Numbered from the stretch's first letter, positions 1-8,481 are shown. The stretch is DNA of 47,121 nucleotides from Sneathiellales bacterium (GCA_028277845.1 JANQFL010000064.1:1-47121), one strand, 5' to 3'. Numbers and translations: made by a program. The notes: generated from the sequence alone by a model not told the origin.

Positions 1-73
1 TCGCCGCCAGCCTTGGCCTTGGCGCCAATACGCTCCGTCAGAATGTTTCCATCTAAAGAGGAACTGCTCTAGG
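1..73. repeat. Left copy of the boundary inverted repeat
   Basis: Bases 4-73 are the exact reverse complement of 47021-47090, and 1-73 match 47021-47093 with one mismatch at position 3. The match stops abruptly at 74 and runs off the left edge, so this copy is truncated by the window. The element contains a perfect 10-bp palindrome (TTGGCGCCAA, 19-28). No ORF lies inside it. In size and position it looks like one of the dispersed intergenic repeats common in alphaproteobacteria, or the end of a small mobile element. That class assignment is inference; the inverted match itself is direct observation. Confidence 0.9.
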
Positions 74-107
74 TTGCCCGTGAAACCAACAAGCGAGGAC
101 ACAAACC

Positions 108-1571
108 GTGCGTTTGGCCATCGGCGGATTCGCCCATGAAACCGTTACGTTTTTGCCGGAAACAACGGAGATTGACGCCTTCGAACACGCCGCCCTGCGC
201 GGCGACGATATCTTCACCGTGCTGTCCGGCACGAACACCGATGCCGGCGGTATGATCAACGCCTGCGTGCAACTGCGGGCGGATATCGAGGGCCTGGTGC
301 ATACCGCGCCACCGCCGTCGGGTCCGTTCAGTGACGCGGCCTTTGATGCATACCTGGCCGAAACCATCGATCGCATCCGCACCCTGGACGAACCGGTCGA
401 CGGTCTGCTGCTGCATCTGCATGGCGCCATGGCGACGGACAGCCGCCAGGATCCGGAAACGGATTACGTCCGCGAACTGCGCACCGCGCTCGGCCCCGAT
501 CTGCCCATCGGCCTGAGCATGGACCTGCATGGCAACCTGTCGCCGAACCTGCTGGACAATGTCACTTTGCTGTGCGGCTATCATGAGAGTCCGCACATCG
601 ACATGGACCGGACCGGCGAACGCACCGCCGAGCTGATGGTCCGCACTTTGCGCGGCGAGATTGCGCCGGTATGCGCCATGGCCAAGCCGGGCATCGTCCT
701 GCCCAGCATCTTCACCGCCACCCGCCTGGCGCCGCTTAGCGACCTGATGGCCAAGGCACGGGCGTGGGAACGGGAACCGGGCGTATTGGATGTGACGATT
801 TTCACCGGCTTCGCCTACGCCGACGTGGCGCCTATCGGTATGAGCATTGTGGCGGTCGCCGACAACGACCCTGCCCTGGCCCAACGGGTGGCCGATGATC
901 TGGCCAAGACGGCACTGCACATGCGCGATCAACTGTATAAACGAGAGCTGTTACTGAGCGTCGATGACGCCATCGCCAAGGCCGCCGATATCGCCCGCAA
1001 TGCATCCAAACCCGTGGTCCTGCTGGAACACGCCGACCGCAACAACGACAGCACTCACACATTGCATGGCCTGGTGGCGAACGGGTCCCTGAAGGCGGCG
1101 GTACCCTATCTGTATGATCCCGAGGCCGCACGAACTGCCATCGCCGCCGGTGTCGGCAATCGGGTGACCTTGAAGGTTGGCGGCAACTCGTCGGACCGCG
1201 CCGGCGGGCCTGTCGAGATGACCGGCACCGTACGCTTCGCCGGCCCGAAGACTTACACCAATTCCGGCCCCTTCCGACACGGCGCCCCGGTCGATCTGGG
1301 CGACTGTGCATTGGTCGAGGCGGGCAACGTGACCATCAGCCTGATCAGCACCCTGGAAATGGCCATGAACGAAGACCCGTTCCTGCAATTCGGCCAGCGC
1401 GCCGACGACTTCGACGTCATCGTCCTACGCTCCAAAACCCACTTCCGCGCCGCCTACGAGGACCTGGCCGAAGAGATCCTCATTGTCGAAACACCGGACT
1501 GGGGGCCGGCCGATTTGTCCAGACTACCCTACCGGAATGTGCCGCCGGGAGTGTTTCCGGTAACCGAATAA
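108..1571 (+). CDS. M81 family (MlrC-type) metallopeptidase
   Basis: This 487-residue protein belongs to the MlrC/M81 family, named for microcystinase C, which cleaves linear peptides with a zinc centre. Family signatures include the N-terminal 'IGGFAHETVTF' segment, the 'MDLHGN' motif and the 'HESPHIDMDRTG' motif, which carry the predicted zinc ligands (Asp, His, His). A C-terminal MlrC domain follows, with a 'GGNSSDRAGGP' glycine-rich stretch. The start is GTG at 108, preceded by a GCGAGG ribosome-binding site about 9 nt upstream. No signal peptide is seen, so it is probably cytoplasmic. Most M81 proteins in non-cyanotoxin degraders have unknown peptide or amide substrates, so microcystin degradation should not be assumed. 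It stands alone, directly beside the left boundary repeat. Confidence 0.9.
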   Translation: MRLAIGGFAHETVTFLPETTEIDAFEHAALRGDDIFTVLSGTNTDAGGMINACVQLRADIEGLVHTAPPPSGPFSDAAFDAYLAETIDRIRTLDEPVDGLLLHLHGAMATDSRQDPETDYVRELRTALGPDLPIGLSMDLHGNLSPNLLDNVTLLCGYHESPHIDMDRTGERTAELMVRTLRGEIAPVCAMAKPGIVLPSIFTATRLAPLSDLMAKARAWEREPGVLDVTIFTGFAYADVAPIGMSIVAVADNDPALAQRVADDLAKTALHMRDQLYKRELLLSVDDAIAKAADIARNASKPVVLLEHADRNNDSTHTLHGLVANGSLKAAVPYLYDPEAARTAIAAGVGNRVTLKVGGNSSDRAGGPVEMTGTVRFAGPKTYTNSGPFRHGAPVDLGDCALVEAGNVTISLISTLEMAMNEDPFLQFGQRADDFDVIVLRSKTHFRAAYEDLAEEILIVETPDWGPADLSRLPYRNVPPGVFPVTE

Positions 1572-1656
1572 GAAGGACGCGGAAACAAGGATGTCGATGC
1601 ATCATTGCTTCACGCGCCCAGATGAGGATTGTCTCACCAACGAATATCCAGGTGAG

Positions 1657-1680
1657 CAACCTGCATCGGTTTGCAGGTTG
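1657..1680. terminator. Hairpin between convergent genes
   Basis: A 9-bp perfect stem (1657-1665 with 1672-1680) and a 6-nt loop lie between the convergent ends of the MlrC gene and the small secreted-protein gene. Neither side has a run of T, so it may end transcription weakly, work with Rho, or only protect mRNA 3' ends. Confidence 0.35.
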
Positions 1681-1691
1681 GCTGTTGCCGA

Positions 1692-2147
1692 TCAGTTCTT
1701 CGAACAGGTAACGCCGTCGAAGTCATTGCCGGAACCGGCAACCTGCAGCTGACGGGTCCAGCCGGCCGGGCAGCTGGAAGCGTTGAAAAGAATCACGGCG
1801 CCGGACGGAAGGCCGTCAAAGTCGATTGCCTGACCGTCCGTGTAGAGTTGGGTGATTGATTTGTTGCAGTTGGATGCGGACAGCCCACCGTTGTAGCTGT
1901 TGAACGTGCCGTCCTGATTGAACTGCAAATCGTAAAAGGTATTCGGGTTGGACCGGCGGTACCCGTTGAAGGTACTGACCGGGTGGTTGATGTAGTTGAG
2001 ATAGAAAACCGCCTCACCGTCGTTCGGTGTGGTCACGTTGCATTTGATGGCATCCGGCCATCCACTCAACAATTGGCCGGCGTTTGCTTGGCTCCCGAAT
2101 GCGATCAGCGAAACCGCCGCAAGCACAGCGAGTATAGCGTTTTTCAA
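1692..2147 (-). CDS. Small secreted protein of unknown function
   Basis: The product has 151 residues and a clear Sec signal peptide: Lys at position 2, a hydrophobic core 'ILAVLAAVSLIAF', and probable cleavage after 'SQANA'. The mature part is rich in Asn, Gly, Tyr and Ser and contains four Cys, suggesting two disulphides in the periplasm or outside the cell. A 'CPAGW' motif near the C-terminus resembles one seen in tail-collar-like and other secreted domains, but the similarity is too short to assign a family. The start must be TTG at 2147: an in-frame TGA lies 12 nt upstream, and AGG sits about 7 nt before the TTG. The GC content looks lower than in its neighbours, and the upstream DNA is AT-rich, which may indicate recent acquisition. 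Confidence 0.75.
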   Translation of the reverse strand: MKNAILAVLAAVSLIAFGSQANAGQLLSGWPDAIKCNVTTPNDGEAVFYLNYINHPVSTFNGYRRSNPNTFYDLQFNQDGTFNSYNGGLSASNCNKSITQLYTDGQAIDFDGLPSGAVILFNASSCPAGWTRQLQVAGSGNDFDGVTCSKN

Positions 2148-2232
2148 CGTTGGACCTCATACGTTTGTTGTTGGAAACACACCAATAATCAGTGTGACCA
2201 CAATGTAGTATGCAATTATGGTTGCAGTATGA

Positions 2233-2273
2233 TTTCTTTTTGGTGTTTTTGTGTTTTTTGATGCTCTTTTTTT
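2233..2273. promoter_or_regulatory. Clustered T-tracts (A-tracts on minus strand)
   Basis: Runs of 3, 5, 5, 6 and 7 T lie at 2233-2235, 2237-2241, 2246-2250, 2254-2259 and 2267-2273. Several are spaced about 9 bp apart, close to one helical turn, so intrinsic DNA curvature is expected. They sit in the divergent intergenic region (2148-2407) between the secreted-protein gene and threonine synthase and could influence either promoter. A convincing -35/-10 pair was not found. Confidence 0.45.
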
Positions 2274-2407
2274 GGATACGAGATAGTCGCGTCCAATAGG
2301 GAACATTCTGGGCAAGTTGCCTCTCTCGGTTGACGCGTCTTGACCATTCGCCGGATTTCGGCGAGACCAAGGCAACAAAAAATGCATCAGCCTGGAGAGT
2401 AAGCGTC

Positions 2408-3664
2408 ATGCCCGCCGCCATCGCAGACAACGCCAACCTGACCGCCGACCGGCCGACCTTCGTCACCCATCTGGAATGCGGCATGACCGGGCAGCACCTA
2501 CCCGCCGATACGCTGCACAACCTGTCGCCGGAGGGCTGGCCGATCCTGGTCCGGTACGACCTGGAAGCCTTGGGCAGGGCGGTGGACCGGGACGAGCTGG
2601 CGGCGCGGCCGGCGGATCTCTGGCGCTATCGCGAACTGCTGCCGGTGCGCAAGACCGAGAACATCGTCTCGCTGGGTGAGATCGCCACGCCGCTGGTTCC
2701 ACTCGGCCGCATCGCCGCCGAGGACGGGCTGGCCAGCCTGATCGTCAAGGATGAAGGGCGGCTGCCGACGGGGTCGTTCAAGGCGCGTGGGCTGTGTTTG
2801 GCGGTGTGCATGGGCAAGGAGCTGGGCGTCACGCGCATGGCCATGCCGACCAACGGCAATGCCGGCGCGGCGCTGGCCGCCTATTGCAGCCGGGCGGGTA
2901 TCGAGAGTTACGTCTTTTGCCCCGACGACACGCCCGAGGTGAACATGCGTGAGATCGCCCTACAGGGCGCCAAGCTGTTCAAGGTCAACGGGCTGATCAA
3001 CGACTGCGGCAAGATCGTCGGCGACGGCAAGGAGACCATGGGCTGGTTCGATACCTCGACCCTGAAGGAGCCCTATCGCATCGAAGGCAAGAAGACCATG
3101 GGCCTGGAACTGGCCGACCAGATGGGCTGGACCCTGCCCGACGTCATCTTCTATCCCACCGGCGGCGGCACTGGCCTGATCGGGATGTGGAAAGCCTTCG
3201 CCGAACTGGAGACGCTGGGCTGGATCGGGGCCAAGAAACCGCGCATGGTGGCGGTGCAGGCATCGGGCTGCGCGCCCATCGTCAAGGCCTACGAGGACGG
3301 CGTCGAGCACGCGCCGGTGTGGGAGAACGCCCACACCTACGCCGCCGGAATCCGTGTCCCGGCGGCGGTGGGTGATTTCCTGATCCTGCGGGCGGTCCGC
3401 GAGTCCGGTGGGTTCGCCATTGCCGTCGACGACGACACCATCGAGGCGGCCCGGCTTGAGGTCTCGGCCAAGGAAGGGCTCCTGTTATGCCCCGAGGGTG
3501 CCGCGACGTATGCCGCCTACAAGCAGGCCCTGGCCGACGGCCGGGTGCACAAGGATGAAACGGCCGTGCTCTACAACTGCGCCACCGGCCTCAAATATCC
3601 CCTGCCCGCCGCCGGCGAAACCCTCGACCGGACCAAGCCAATCGACTACGCGGCACTGGGCTGA
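2408..3664 (+). CDS. thrC: Threonine synthase (PLP-dependent)
   Basis: The 418-residue protein is a fold-type II PLP enzyme of the threonine synthase family, which converts O-phosphohomoserine to threonine. The Schiff-base lysine is K125 in 'PTGSFKARG', and the phosphate-binding glycine loop is 'YPTGGGTGLIG'. The N-terminus keeps the sequence pattern ('LECGMTGQ...VRYDLE') that in related proteins forms a small zinc ribbon, but only one Cys remains, so zinc binding is doubtful. The start ATG at 2408 is chosen over the in-frame codon at 2330 because GGAGAG (about 2395-2400) is well placed and the family begins near here. No other threonine-pathway gene is nearby, so a related specialised lyase cannot be excluded. 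Confidence 0.85.
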   Translation: MPAAIADNANLTADRPTFVTHLECGMTGQHLPADTLHNLSPEGWPILVRYDLEALGRAVDRDELAARPADLWRYRELLPVRKTENIVSLGEIATPLVPLGRIAAEDGLASLIVKDEGRLPTGSFKARGLCLAVCMGKELGVTRMAMPTNGNAGAALAAYCSRAGIESYVFCPDDTPEVNMREIALQGAKLFKVNGLINDCGKIVGDGKETMGWFDTSTLKEPYRIEGKKTMGLELADQMGWTLPDVIFYPTGGGTGLIGMWKAFAELETLGWIGAKKPRMVAVQASGCAPIVKAYEDGVEHAPVWENAHTYAAGIRVPAAVGDFLILRAVRESGGFAIAVDDDTIEAARLEVSAKEGLLLCPEGAATYAAYKQALADGRVHKDETAVLYNCATGLKYPLPAAGETLDRTKPIDYAALG

Positions 3665-3885
3665 TCGCAGCCGCCGCAAGGCTCCTTGCCCTTGGCACGG
3701 TGCATCAGGCGGACCGCCGCGTTTTGACGGGCGAAGATGCGGTTGACCGCGGACGCGATGAAACGGCCGGCGTCGTAGAACGCCTCGCTGCGGGCCTTGC
3801 GGCCCCGGCGCAAACCTTCTTCGATGGTGATGTCCAGGGATTGGTCCCAATGGGCGGGCATTTGGATGGGCGTGTGGGCGGTCAT
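3646..3885 (-). CDS. Small basic protein, unknown function
   Basis: This is a predicted 79-residue soluble protein with an Arg/Lys-rich helix-forming centre ('LRRGRKARSEAFYDAGRF') and a C-terminal 'CGGC' that could bind metal or form a disulphide. The ATG at 3885 follows a purine-rich stretch (AGAGAAGAGATAGA). Its 3' end overlaps the tail of threonine synthase by 19 bp in convergent orientation, and its promoter region is shared with the divergent LysR gene at 4015. I do not recognise the family. It is favoured as real because the start site is good and the reading frame fills the gap between two solid genes. Confidence 0.55.
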   Translation of the reverse strand: MTAHTPIQMPAHWDQSLDITIEEGLRRGRKARSEAFYDAGRFIASAVNRIFARQNAAVRLMHRAKGKEPCGGCDQPSAA

Positions 3886-3947
3886 GTCTATCTCTTCTCT
3901 CTATGCCAATACGGTGGCGTGTGCTGTTGAGAGAGAAGTTAGTTATT

Positions 3948-3995
3948 TTCCTGTGATTTGATAATATGGCCTACAGGAACTTGATTTGAGAATAT
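3948..3995. promoter_or_regulatory. Candidate LysR operator with direct repeat
   Basis: A 14-bp direct repeat occurs at 3954-3967 and 3982-3995 with a single mismatch, spaced 28 bp start to start. An inverted repeat TTCCTGT (3948-3954) / ACAGGAA (3973-3979) interleaves with it. The block lies in the 129-bp AT-rich gap between the divergent lysR and small basic-protein genes, just upstream of lysR. A TTGATT element (3981-3986) could be the lysR -35. LysR proteins usually autoregulate from such divergent regions, so this is the natural operator candidate. Confidence 0.45.
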
Positions 3996-4014
3996 TTTTC
4001 ACAAATATAGAACC

Positions 4015-4932
4015 ATGGACAAACACGCGGAAATGGCGACCTTCGTGCAGGTCGTGGACGACGGCGGCTTCTCGCAAGCCGCTCGCAGCCTGAAACGCAC
4101 GCCGTCGGCCGTCAGCAAGCAAATCGGCCGGCTGGAGGACCGGTTGGGTGTGTCACTGCTGCGGCGCACGACCCGGCGCCTGCATCTGACCGAGGCCGGA
4201 GAGATCTATTACCAGCGGGCTCAGCAGATCCTGGCGGATGTGGATGACGCCGAATTCGCCGCCAGCCGGTTGCAGGAAGCGGTGCGCGGCACTTTGCGGG
4301 TAACGGCCTCGGCGGCCTTCGGCGAATCCCAGATGGTGCCGATGATGGTGGACCTGCATGACCGCTATCCGGACCTGAAGGTCGAGCTGATGATGACCGA
4401 CCGCATGGTCGATCTGGTCGCCGAAGGGTTCGATATCGGCATCCGGGCGGTGCGGGAGCTTAAGGATTCGTCGGTCGTATCCCGGCGGATCGCCACCAAT
4501 TACCGGGTGATCTGCGCCGCGCCGTCCTATCTGGAACGCCACGGCACGCCGAAATCGCCCGAAGACCTGCGCGAGCACAACTGTCTCACCTTCGCCCTGC
4601 AGCCCTATCTCAACCAGTGGCGCTTCAATATGCCGGACGGCCCCCTGACCATTCCCGTCGACGGCAGTTTCGAAACCAACAACGGCCTGGTGTTGTACCA
4701 GGCGGCGCGGCAAGGCTTGGGCATCGTCATGGTGTCTATTTTCCTGGTCGGCGACGATATCCGGGCCGGTCGCATGGTCCCCTTGCTGACCGAGTTCGAC
4801 GAGCGGGCGGAGAGCAATCTGTACGCCGTCTACCCGCCCGGCCGGCATCTGTCACCGAACATCCGCGCCTTCATCGATTACATGGTGGAGCGCTATACGC
4901 CCGTGCCGCCCTGGCAGGATGCCCTGCCCTGA
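4015..4932 (+). CDS. LysR-family transcriptional regulator
   Basis: The 305-residue protein has an N-terminal winged helix-turn-helix (about residues 1-60, 'SFSQAARSLKRTPSAVSKQIGRLEDRLG'-like pattern, with the typical 'LLRRTTRRLHLTEAG' wing). A periplasmic-binding-like effector domain fills about residues 90-295. It resembles the large CrgA/DsdC-type branch, but the effector cannot be told from sequence. The ATG at 4015 lacks an obvious Shine-Dalgarno and lies close to a possible promoter, so a very short leader is likely. Downstream on the same strand, 74 nt away, are the zinc deacylase and AbrB-type genes. Those genes and the divergent gene at 3885 are its likely targets. Confidence 0.9.
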   Translation: MDKHAEMATFVQVVDDGGFSQAARSLKRTPSAVSKQIGRLEDRLGVSLLRRTTRRLHLTEAGEIYYQRAQQILADVDDAEFAASRLQEAVRGTLRVTASAAFGESQMVPMMVDLHDRYPDLKVELMMTDRMVDLVAEGFDIGIRAVRELKDSSVVSRRIATNYRVICAAPSYLERHGTPKSPEDLREHNCLTFALQPYLNQWRFNMPDGPLTIPVDGSFETNNGLVLYQAARQGLGIVMVSIFLVGDDIRAGRMVPLLTEFDERAESNLYAVYPPGRHLSPNIRAFIDYMVERYTPVPPWQDALP

Positions 4933-5006
4933 CCGCTGGATTTGGCCATTTCGGTCAACCGGTGCTAAAAGGAAGCCGGCAGACAAAGCAAGGCACCCAA
5001 CCCGGT

Positions 5007-5972
5007 ATGAGCAATCCAGCCCCCGACGTTCTCGAATACCCGGTCGATGTTTCTCCCGTCGACATTTCGGCCTATGCCGCCGGCAATACGGGCATTCCTT
5101 ATGTCACCACCCTCGACAGCGGTATCTCCGGTCCTCATGTGGTGGTCAATGCGGTGACCCACGGCAACGAATTGTGCGGCGCCTATGCCCTGGATTTCCT
5201 GTTCCGGAACAACGTCCGCCCGACCCGTGGCAAGCTGAGCCTGAGCTTCGCCAACGTGGCGGCTTACCACGCATTCGATGCCGCCAATCCCACGGAATCG
5301 CGCTATATCGACGAGGATTTCAACCGGCTGTGGTCGGAGGATGTTCTGGACGGAGCGCGAATCTCGCGTGAGCGTGCCCGGGCGCGGGAGCTGCGCCCGC
5401 TGATAGACGAAGCCGATTTCTTGCTCGATATCCATTCCATGCAGTCGGAATGTCCGCCGCTCATGCTGTCCGGCACGTTGGCCAAGGGTGTCACGCTGGC
5501 CCGCGGCGTAGGCTACCCCCAGCATGTGGTTGCGGATGTCGGTCATAAGGCGGGCACGCGCATGCGCGACTACGGGGACTTCAACAATCCCGACAGTCCC
5601 AAGGCATCGCTGCTGGTCGAATGTGGCCAGCACTGGAACCCAACGAGCATCGTCGTGGCCAAGGAGACCGCCTTGCGCTTTCTTGACTATCTGCAGGTCG
5701 TCGACAGCGATTTCGTCTCCGAGCACCTGCATGATGCGCCGGGAGATCAAAAGGTCATCGAAGTCACGCAACCCGTGACCGTCAAGGATCCGAATTTCCG
5801 CTTCGTCGAGCGCTTTACCGGCCTGGAGGTCATTCCCGAAGCCGGCACCGTGATCGGCATGGATGGCGACGACCCTGTGCGCACGCCCTACGACTCGTGC
5901 GTGTTGATCATGCCGTCGCGGCGGCTGCAACGGGGACAGACTGCCGTGCGCCTCGGGCGGTTCGTCGCCTGA
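5007..5972 (+). CDS. Succinylglutamate desuccinylase/aspartoacylase-family zinc hydrolase
   Basis: This 321-residue protein belongs to the M14-like AstE/AspA family of zinc-dependent amide hydrolases, which release carboxylic acids from N-acyl amino acids. Expected zinc ligands are visible: H52 and E55 in 'THGNE', and H143 in 'LDIHSM'. E205 in 'LLVECGQHW' matches the catalytic Glu, and 'DEDFNR' (102-107) matches the substrate-binding Asn-Arg. The start ATG at 5007 gives the usual family length; the frame stays open further upstream inside lysR, but that part has no family resemblance. It is followed after one base by the AbrB-type membrane protein, so the two are co-transcribed. Substrate unknown; ectoine-derived N-acyl compounds are one possibility, but no ectoine genes are present. 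Confidence 0.85.
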   Translation: MSNPAPDVLEYPVDVSPVDISAYAAGNTGIPYVTTLDSGISGPHVVVNAVTHGNELCGAYALDFLFRNNVRPTRGKLSLSFANVAAYHAFDAANPTESRYIDEDFNRLWSEDVLDGARISRERARARELRPLIDEADFLLDIHSMQSECPPLMLSGTLAKGVTLARGVGYPQHVVADVGHKAGTRMRDYGDFNNPDSPKASLLVECGQHWNPTSIVVAKETALRFLDYLQVVDSDFVSEHLHDAPGDQKVIEVTQPVTVKDPNFRFVERFTGLEVIPEAGTVIGMDGDDPVRTPYDSCVLIMPSRRLQRGQTAVRLGRFVA

Positions 5973-5973
5973 C

Positions 5974-7065
5974 GTGAGTTCGCCTGACACGCCCGCCACC
6001 CAAGGATTGCCCGTTACCACCAAGCGTCTTCTTATCGCCATCGTGATCGGCGGTATTGGTGGTGCCGTGTTCGCCCAGTTCAACATGCCTCTGGCCTGGA
6101 TGCTGGGTGCCATGATGGCGACCACCGTGGCTGCTCTTTCCGGTATCCCCGTGGCCATGTCCAACCGCATACGCGGACCCATGGTGTCCGTCGTCGGCGT
6201 TCTGCTGGGCAGCGCCTTCACACCCGACATCATCGGCCGGGCCGGCGAATGGGCGTCGGGATTGGGTATACTGATGGCCTATATCGTCATCGCCACCGGC
6301 ATCAGCTTCCTGTTCTTCCGTCTCGTCGCGCGGACCGACACGGTGACCTCCTATTTCGCCGCCGCGCCAGGCGGGCTGAACGAGATGTTCCTGTTCGGCG
6401 AATCCATGGGCGGCGACGGTCGCGTGATTTCCCTGGTGCATGCCAGCCGCATTCTGTTCGTTGTCATGACGGTGCCGTTTTTCTTCCGATGGACCGCGGG
6501 CCTGGATGGATCCTACGGCGCGGGGGGCGGTGCGTCGGCGGACGCCGTGGCGTTGATCGACTTCCCGTTGACGGACGCGGCCATTCTGACCGTCTGCGCC
6601 GTTGCCGGGTATTTTGGCGGCAAAATGCTGAAGATCCGCGCGGCCCAATTGGTCGGACCGCTTCTGTTGTCCGCCATCGCGCACATGACGGGCCTTACGG
6701 ACTCACGTCCGCCCTTCGAAATCGTCGCCATCGCGCAGGTCATCATGGGCGCCGGGATCGGCTGCCGCTTCACCGGCATGAAGGTCGCGCATATAGGCCG
6801 GATCATGGCGATGGCCTTGATCTCGACCGCCCTGATGCTGGCGGTGACGGCGGCGATGAGTCTCGGCTTCGGTTCGCCCGACGGGATCAGCGCCGCGGCG
6901 TTGGCCCTCGCATTGGCGCCCGGCGGCGTCGCGGAAATGAGCCTGATCGGACTGGCGCTCGGCGTCGACATCGCCTTCGTCTCGACCATGCACATCGTGC
7001 GCATCACCATCGTGATTCTGGTGGCGGGACCGCTGTTCAAACTATTGGGCAAACCGAACCGTTAG
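5974..7065 (+). CDS. AbrB-family (PF05145-type) integral membrane protein
   Basis: The 363-residue hydrophobic protein has about ten predicted membrane segments arranged as two similar halves. This is the pattern of the AbrB duplication family, historically misnamed 'ammonia monooxygenase' or 'AbrB regulator'. Glycine-rich helices such as 'GGIGGAVFAQFNMPLAWMLG' and the repeated 'APGGLNEM' / 'APGGVAEM' motifs at the two half-repeats are typical. It is probably a transporter in the inner membrane. The start is GTG at 5974, one base after the stop of the zinc hydrolase, which implies coupled translation and a shared substrate route. It overlaps the end of the convergent MATE gene by 4 bp. Confidence 0.8.
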   Translation: MSSPDTPATQGLPVTTKRLLIAIVIGGIGGAVFAQFNMPLAWMLGAMMATTVAALSGIPVAMSNRIRGPMVSVVGVLLGSAFTPDIIGRAGEWASGLGILMAYIVIATGISFLFFRLVARTDTVTSYFAAAPGGLNEMFLFGESMGGDGRVISLVHASRILFVVMTVPFFFRWTAGLDGSYGAGGGASADAVALIDFPLTDAAILTVCAVAGYFGGKMLKIRAAQLVGPLLLSAIAHMTGLTDSRPPFEIVAIAQVIMGAGIGCRFTGMKVAHIGRIMAMALISTALMLAVTAAMSLGFGSPDGISAAALALALAPGGVAEMSLIGLALGVDIAFVSTMHIVRITIVILVAGPLFKLLGKPNR

Positions 7066-8402
7066 CCGGCGTTGCTCTCCGCCTGCCGCACGACCCTGGG
7101 ATACAGCCGGAACAGCAGAACGCCGCGCGCGGCCATGAACACCATCAACGAGGCCCATAATCCGTGGTTACCCCAGAGCGGAATGAGAACCACGGTCGCC
7201 ACCAGGTACATCAATGCCGCCAGCACGGTAGCGTTACGCATGTCGCGCCCGCGTGTCGCGCCGATGAACACGCCGTCCAACTGAAAGCACCATACGGCGA
7301 CGACGGGCAGCAACACGACCCAGGGCAGATATATCGCCGCGTCCGCGCGCACGCTGTCGATCCCCGTCAGTAGCGCGATGATGGTTGTGCCGCCCAGGGC
7401 GTAAACGGCGACATAGACCAGCGACACCAGCGCCGCCAGTTGGGTGGAGGCCCTGACGGCGCGGCGCAGGTCGCCCGGTTTGCGCGATCCGATGGCCGAG
7501 CCGACCATGGGTTCGACGGCGTGGGCGAAACCGTCCAGGCCATGCGCCAGAAACGTGGAGAAATTCATCAGCACCGCATTGGCTGCCAGGACGGTATCGC
7601 CCATGGCGCTGCCCCGCGCCGTGAACCAAGCAAAGCAGAAGGTCAAAGCCAGGGTGCGGATGAAGATATCCCGGTTGACGGCCATCATGGCGCGCAGCCG
7701 CGTGGCCTCGAGAATGCGCGCCCGCGCCCAGTGTCCGCCCGACCTGGCCAGCATGGGCCGGGCCACGAACACCGCCACGCCGACGGCGCTGACCTCGGCA
7801 ATGACGGTGGCCAGGGCGACCCCTTCGATCCCCCAGCCCAATTGCAGCACGAACACCAAATCCAGAGCGATGTTGACACCGTTCATCCACAACTGCAGCA
7901 CCAGCGCCGCCCGTGTGTTGTGCATGCCGATAAACCAGCCCAGGAACGCATAATGGGCCAAGGTGGCGGGCGCCGCCCAGATGCGGATGGCGAAATAATC
8001 CGCCGCCAGGGACTCGACACCGGCACTGGCCGGGAACAGCGCGAAGGCGACGATGCCCAGGGGCCATTGCAGGACAATCAAAGCCAGTCCGATGGCCACG
8101 GCCAGTAAGATGGCCCGGGCCAGCACGGCGCGGACTTCGTCCGGGTCCCGCGCGCCGCTGGCCTGCGCGGCGAAGCCGGTGGTGCTCATGCGCAGAAAAC
8201 CGAATGCCCAGAACAGGATCGAGAAGACCTGCGCGCCGATGGCCACGCCACCGAGATAGCGTTCCTCGGGCAGATGTCCCATGACCGCGGTATCGACGGC
8301 ACCCAGCAAGGGTACCGACAGATTGGAGAGGATGATCGGCCAGGCGAGCATCCACACCCGCCGGTGCCAATGGCCCGCGCTATCTTTTGCCGATTCCGTC
8401 AT
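7062..8402 (-). CDS. MATE-family multidrug/metabolite exporter
   Basis: This 446-residue protein has about twelve predicted membrane helices and the MATE opening motif 'AWPIILSNLSVPLLGAVDTAVMGHL'. MATE transporters are inner-membrane antiporters that export cationic drugs or metabolites using Na+ or H+. The DinF-like subgroup is suggested by the spacing and the 'MSTTGFAAQASGARD' segment. ATG at 8402 is preferred over an upstream GTG at 8441 because AGGA precedes it by about 11 nt and the longer N-terminus has no family resemblance. It is the last gene of a leftward cluster (permease, RidA, ThDP enzyme), 79 nt after the previous gene, and may export a product of that pathway. Confidence 0.9.
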   Translation of the reverse strand: MTESAKDSAGHWHRRVWMLAWPIILSNLSVPLLGAVDTAVMGHLPEERYLGGVAIGAQVFSILFWAFGFLRMSTTGFAAQASGARDPDEVRAVLARAILLAVAIGLALIVLQWPLGIVAFALFPASAGVESLAADYFAIRIWAAPATLAHYAFLGWFIGMHNTRAALVLQLWMNGVNIALDLVFVLQLGWGIEGVALATVIAEVSAVGVAVFVARPMLARSGGHWARARILEATRLRAMMAVNRDIFIRTLALTFCFAWFTARGSAMGDTVLAANAVLMNFSTFLAHGLDGFAHAVEPMVGSAIGSRKPGDLRRAVRASTQLAALVSLVYVAVYALGGTTIIALLTGIDSVRADAAIYLPWVVLLPVVAVWCFQLDGVFIGATRGRDMRNATVLAALMYLVATVVLIPLWGNHGLWASLMVFMAARGVLLFRLYPRVVRQAESNAG

Positions 8403-8481
8403 CTTCTTAGTAATCCTGGTCGCGAAGCGGCGAGAAACCACAAAGTGGCGACAAAGGCAATATGCAGGACGGTGCCCGTTC

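Noticed and set aside
108-1571. Microcystin degradation by the MlrC-like protein
   Set aside because: No mlrA, mlrB or mlrD genes are nearby, and M81 proteins are widespread in bacteria that do not degrade microcystin.
4965-6233. A 422-codon minus-strand frame opposite the zinc hydrolase and AbrB genes
   Set aside because: Both sense genes have conserved active-site or family motifs; the antisense frame has none.
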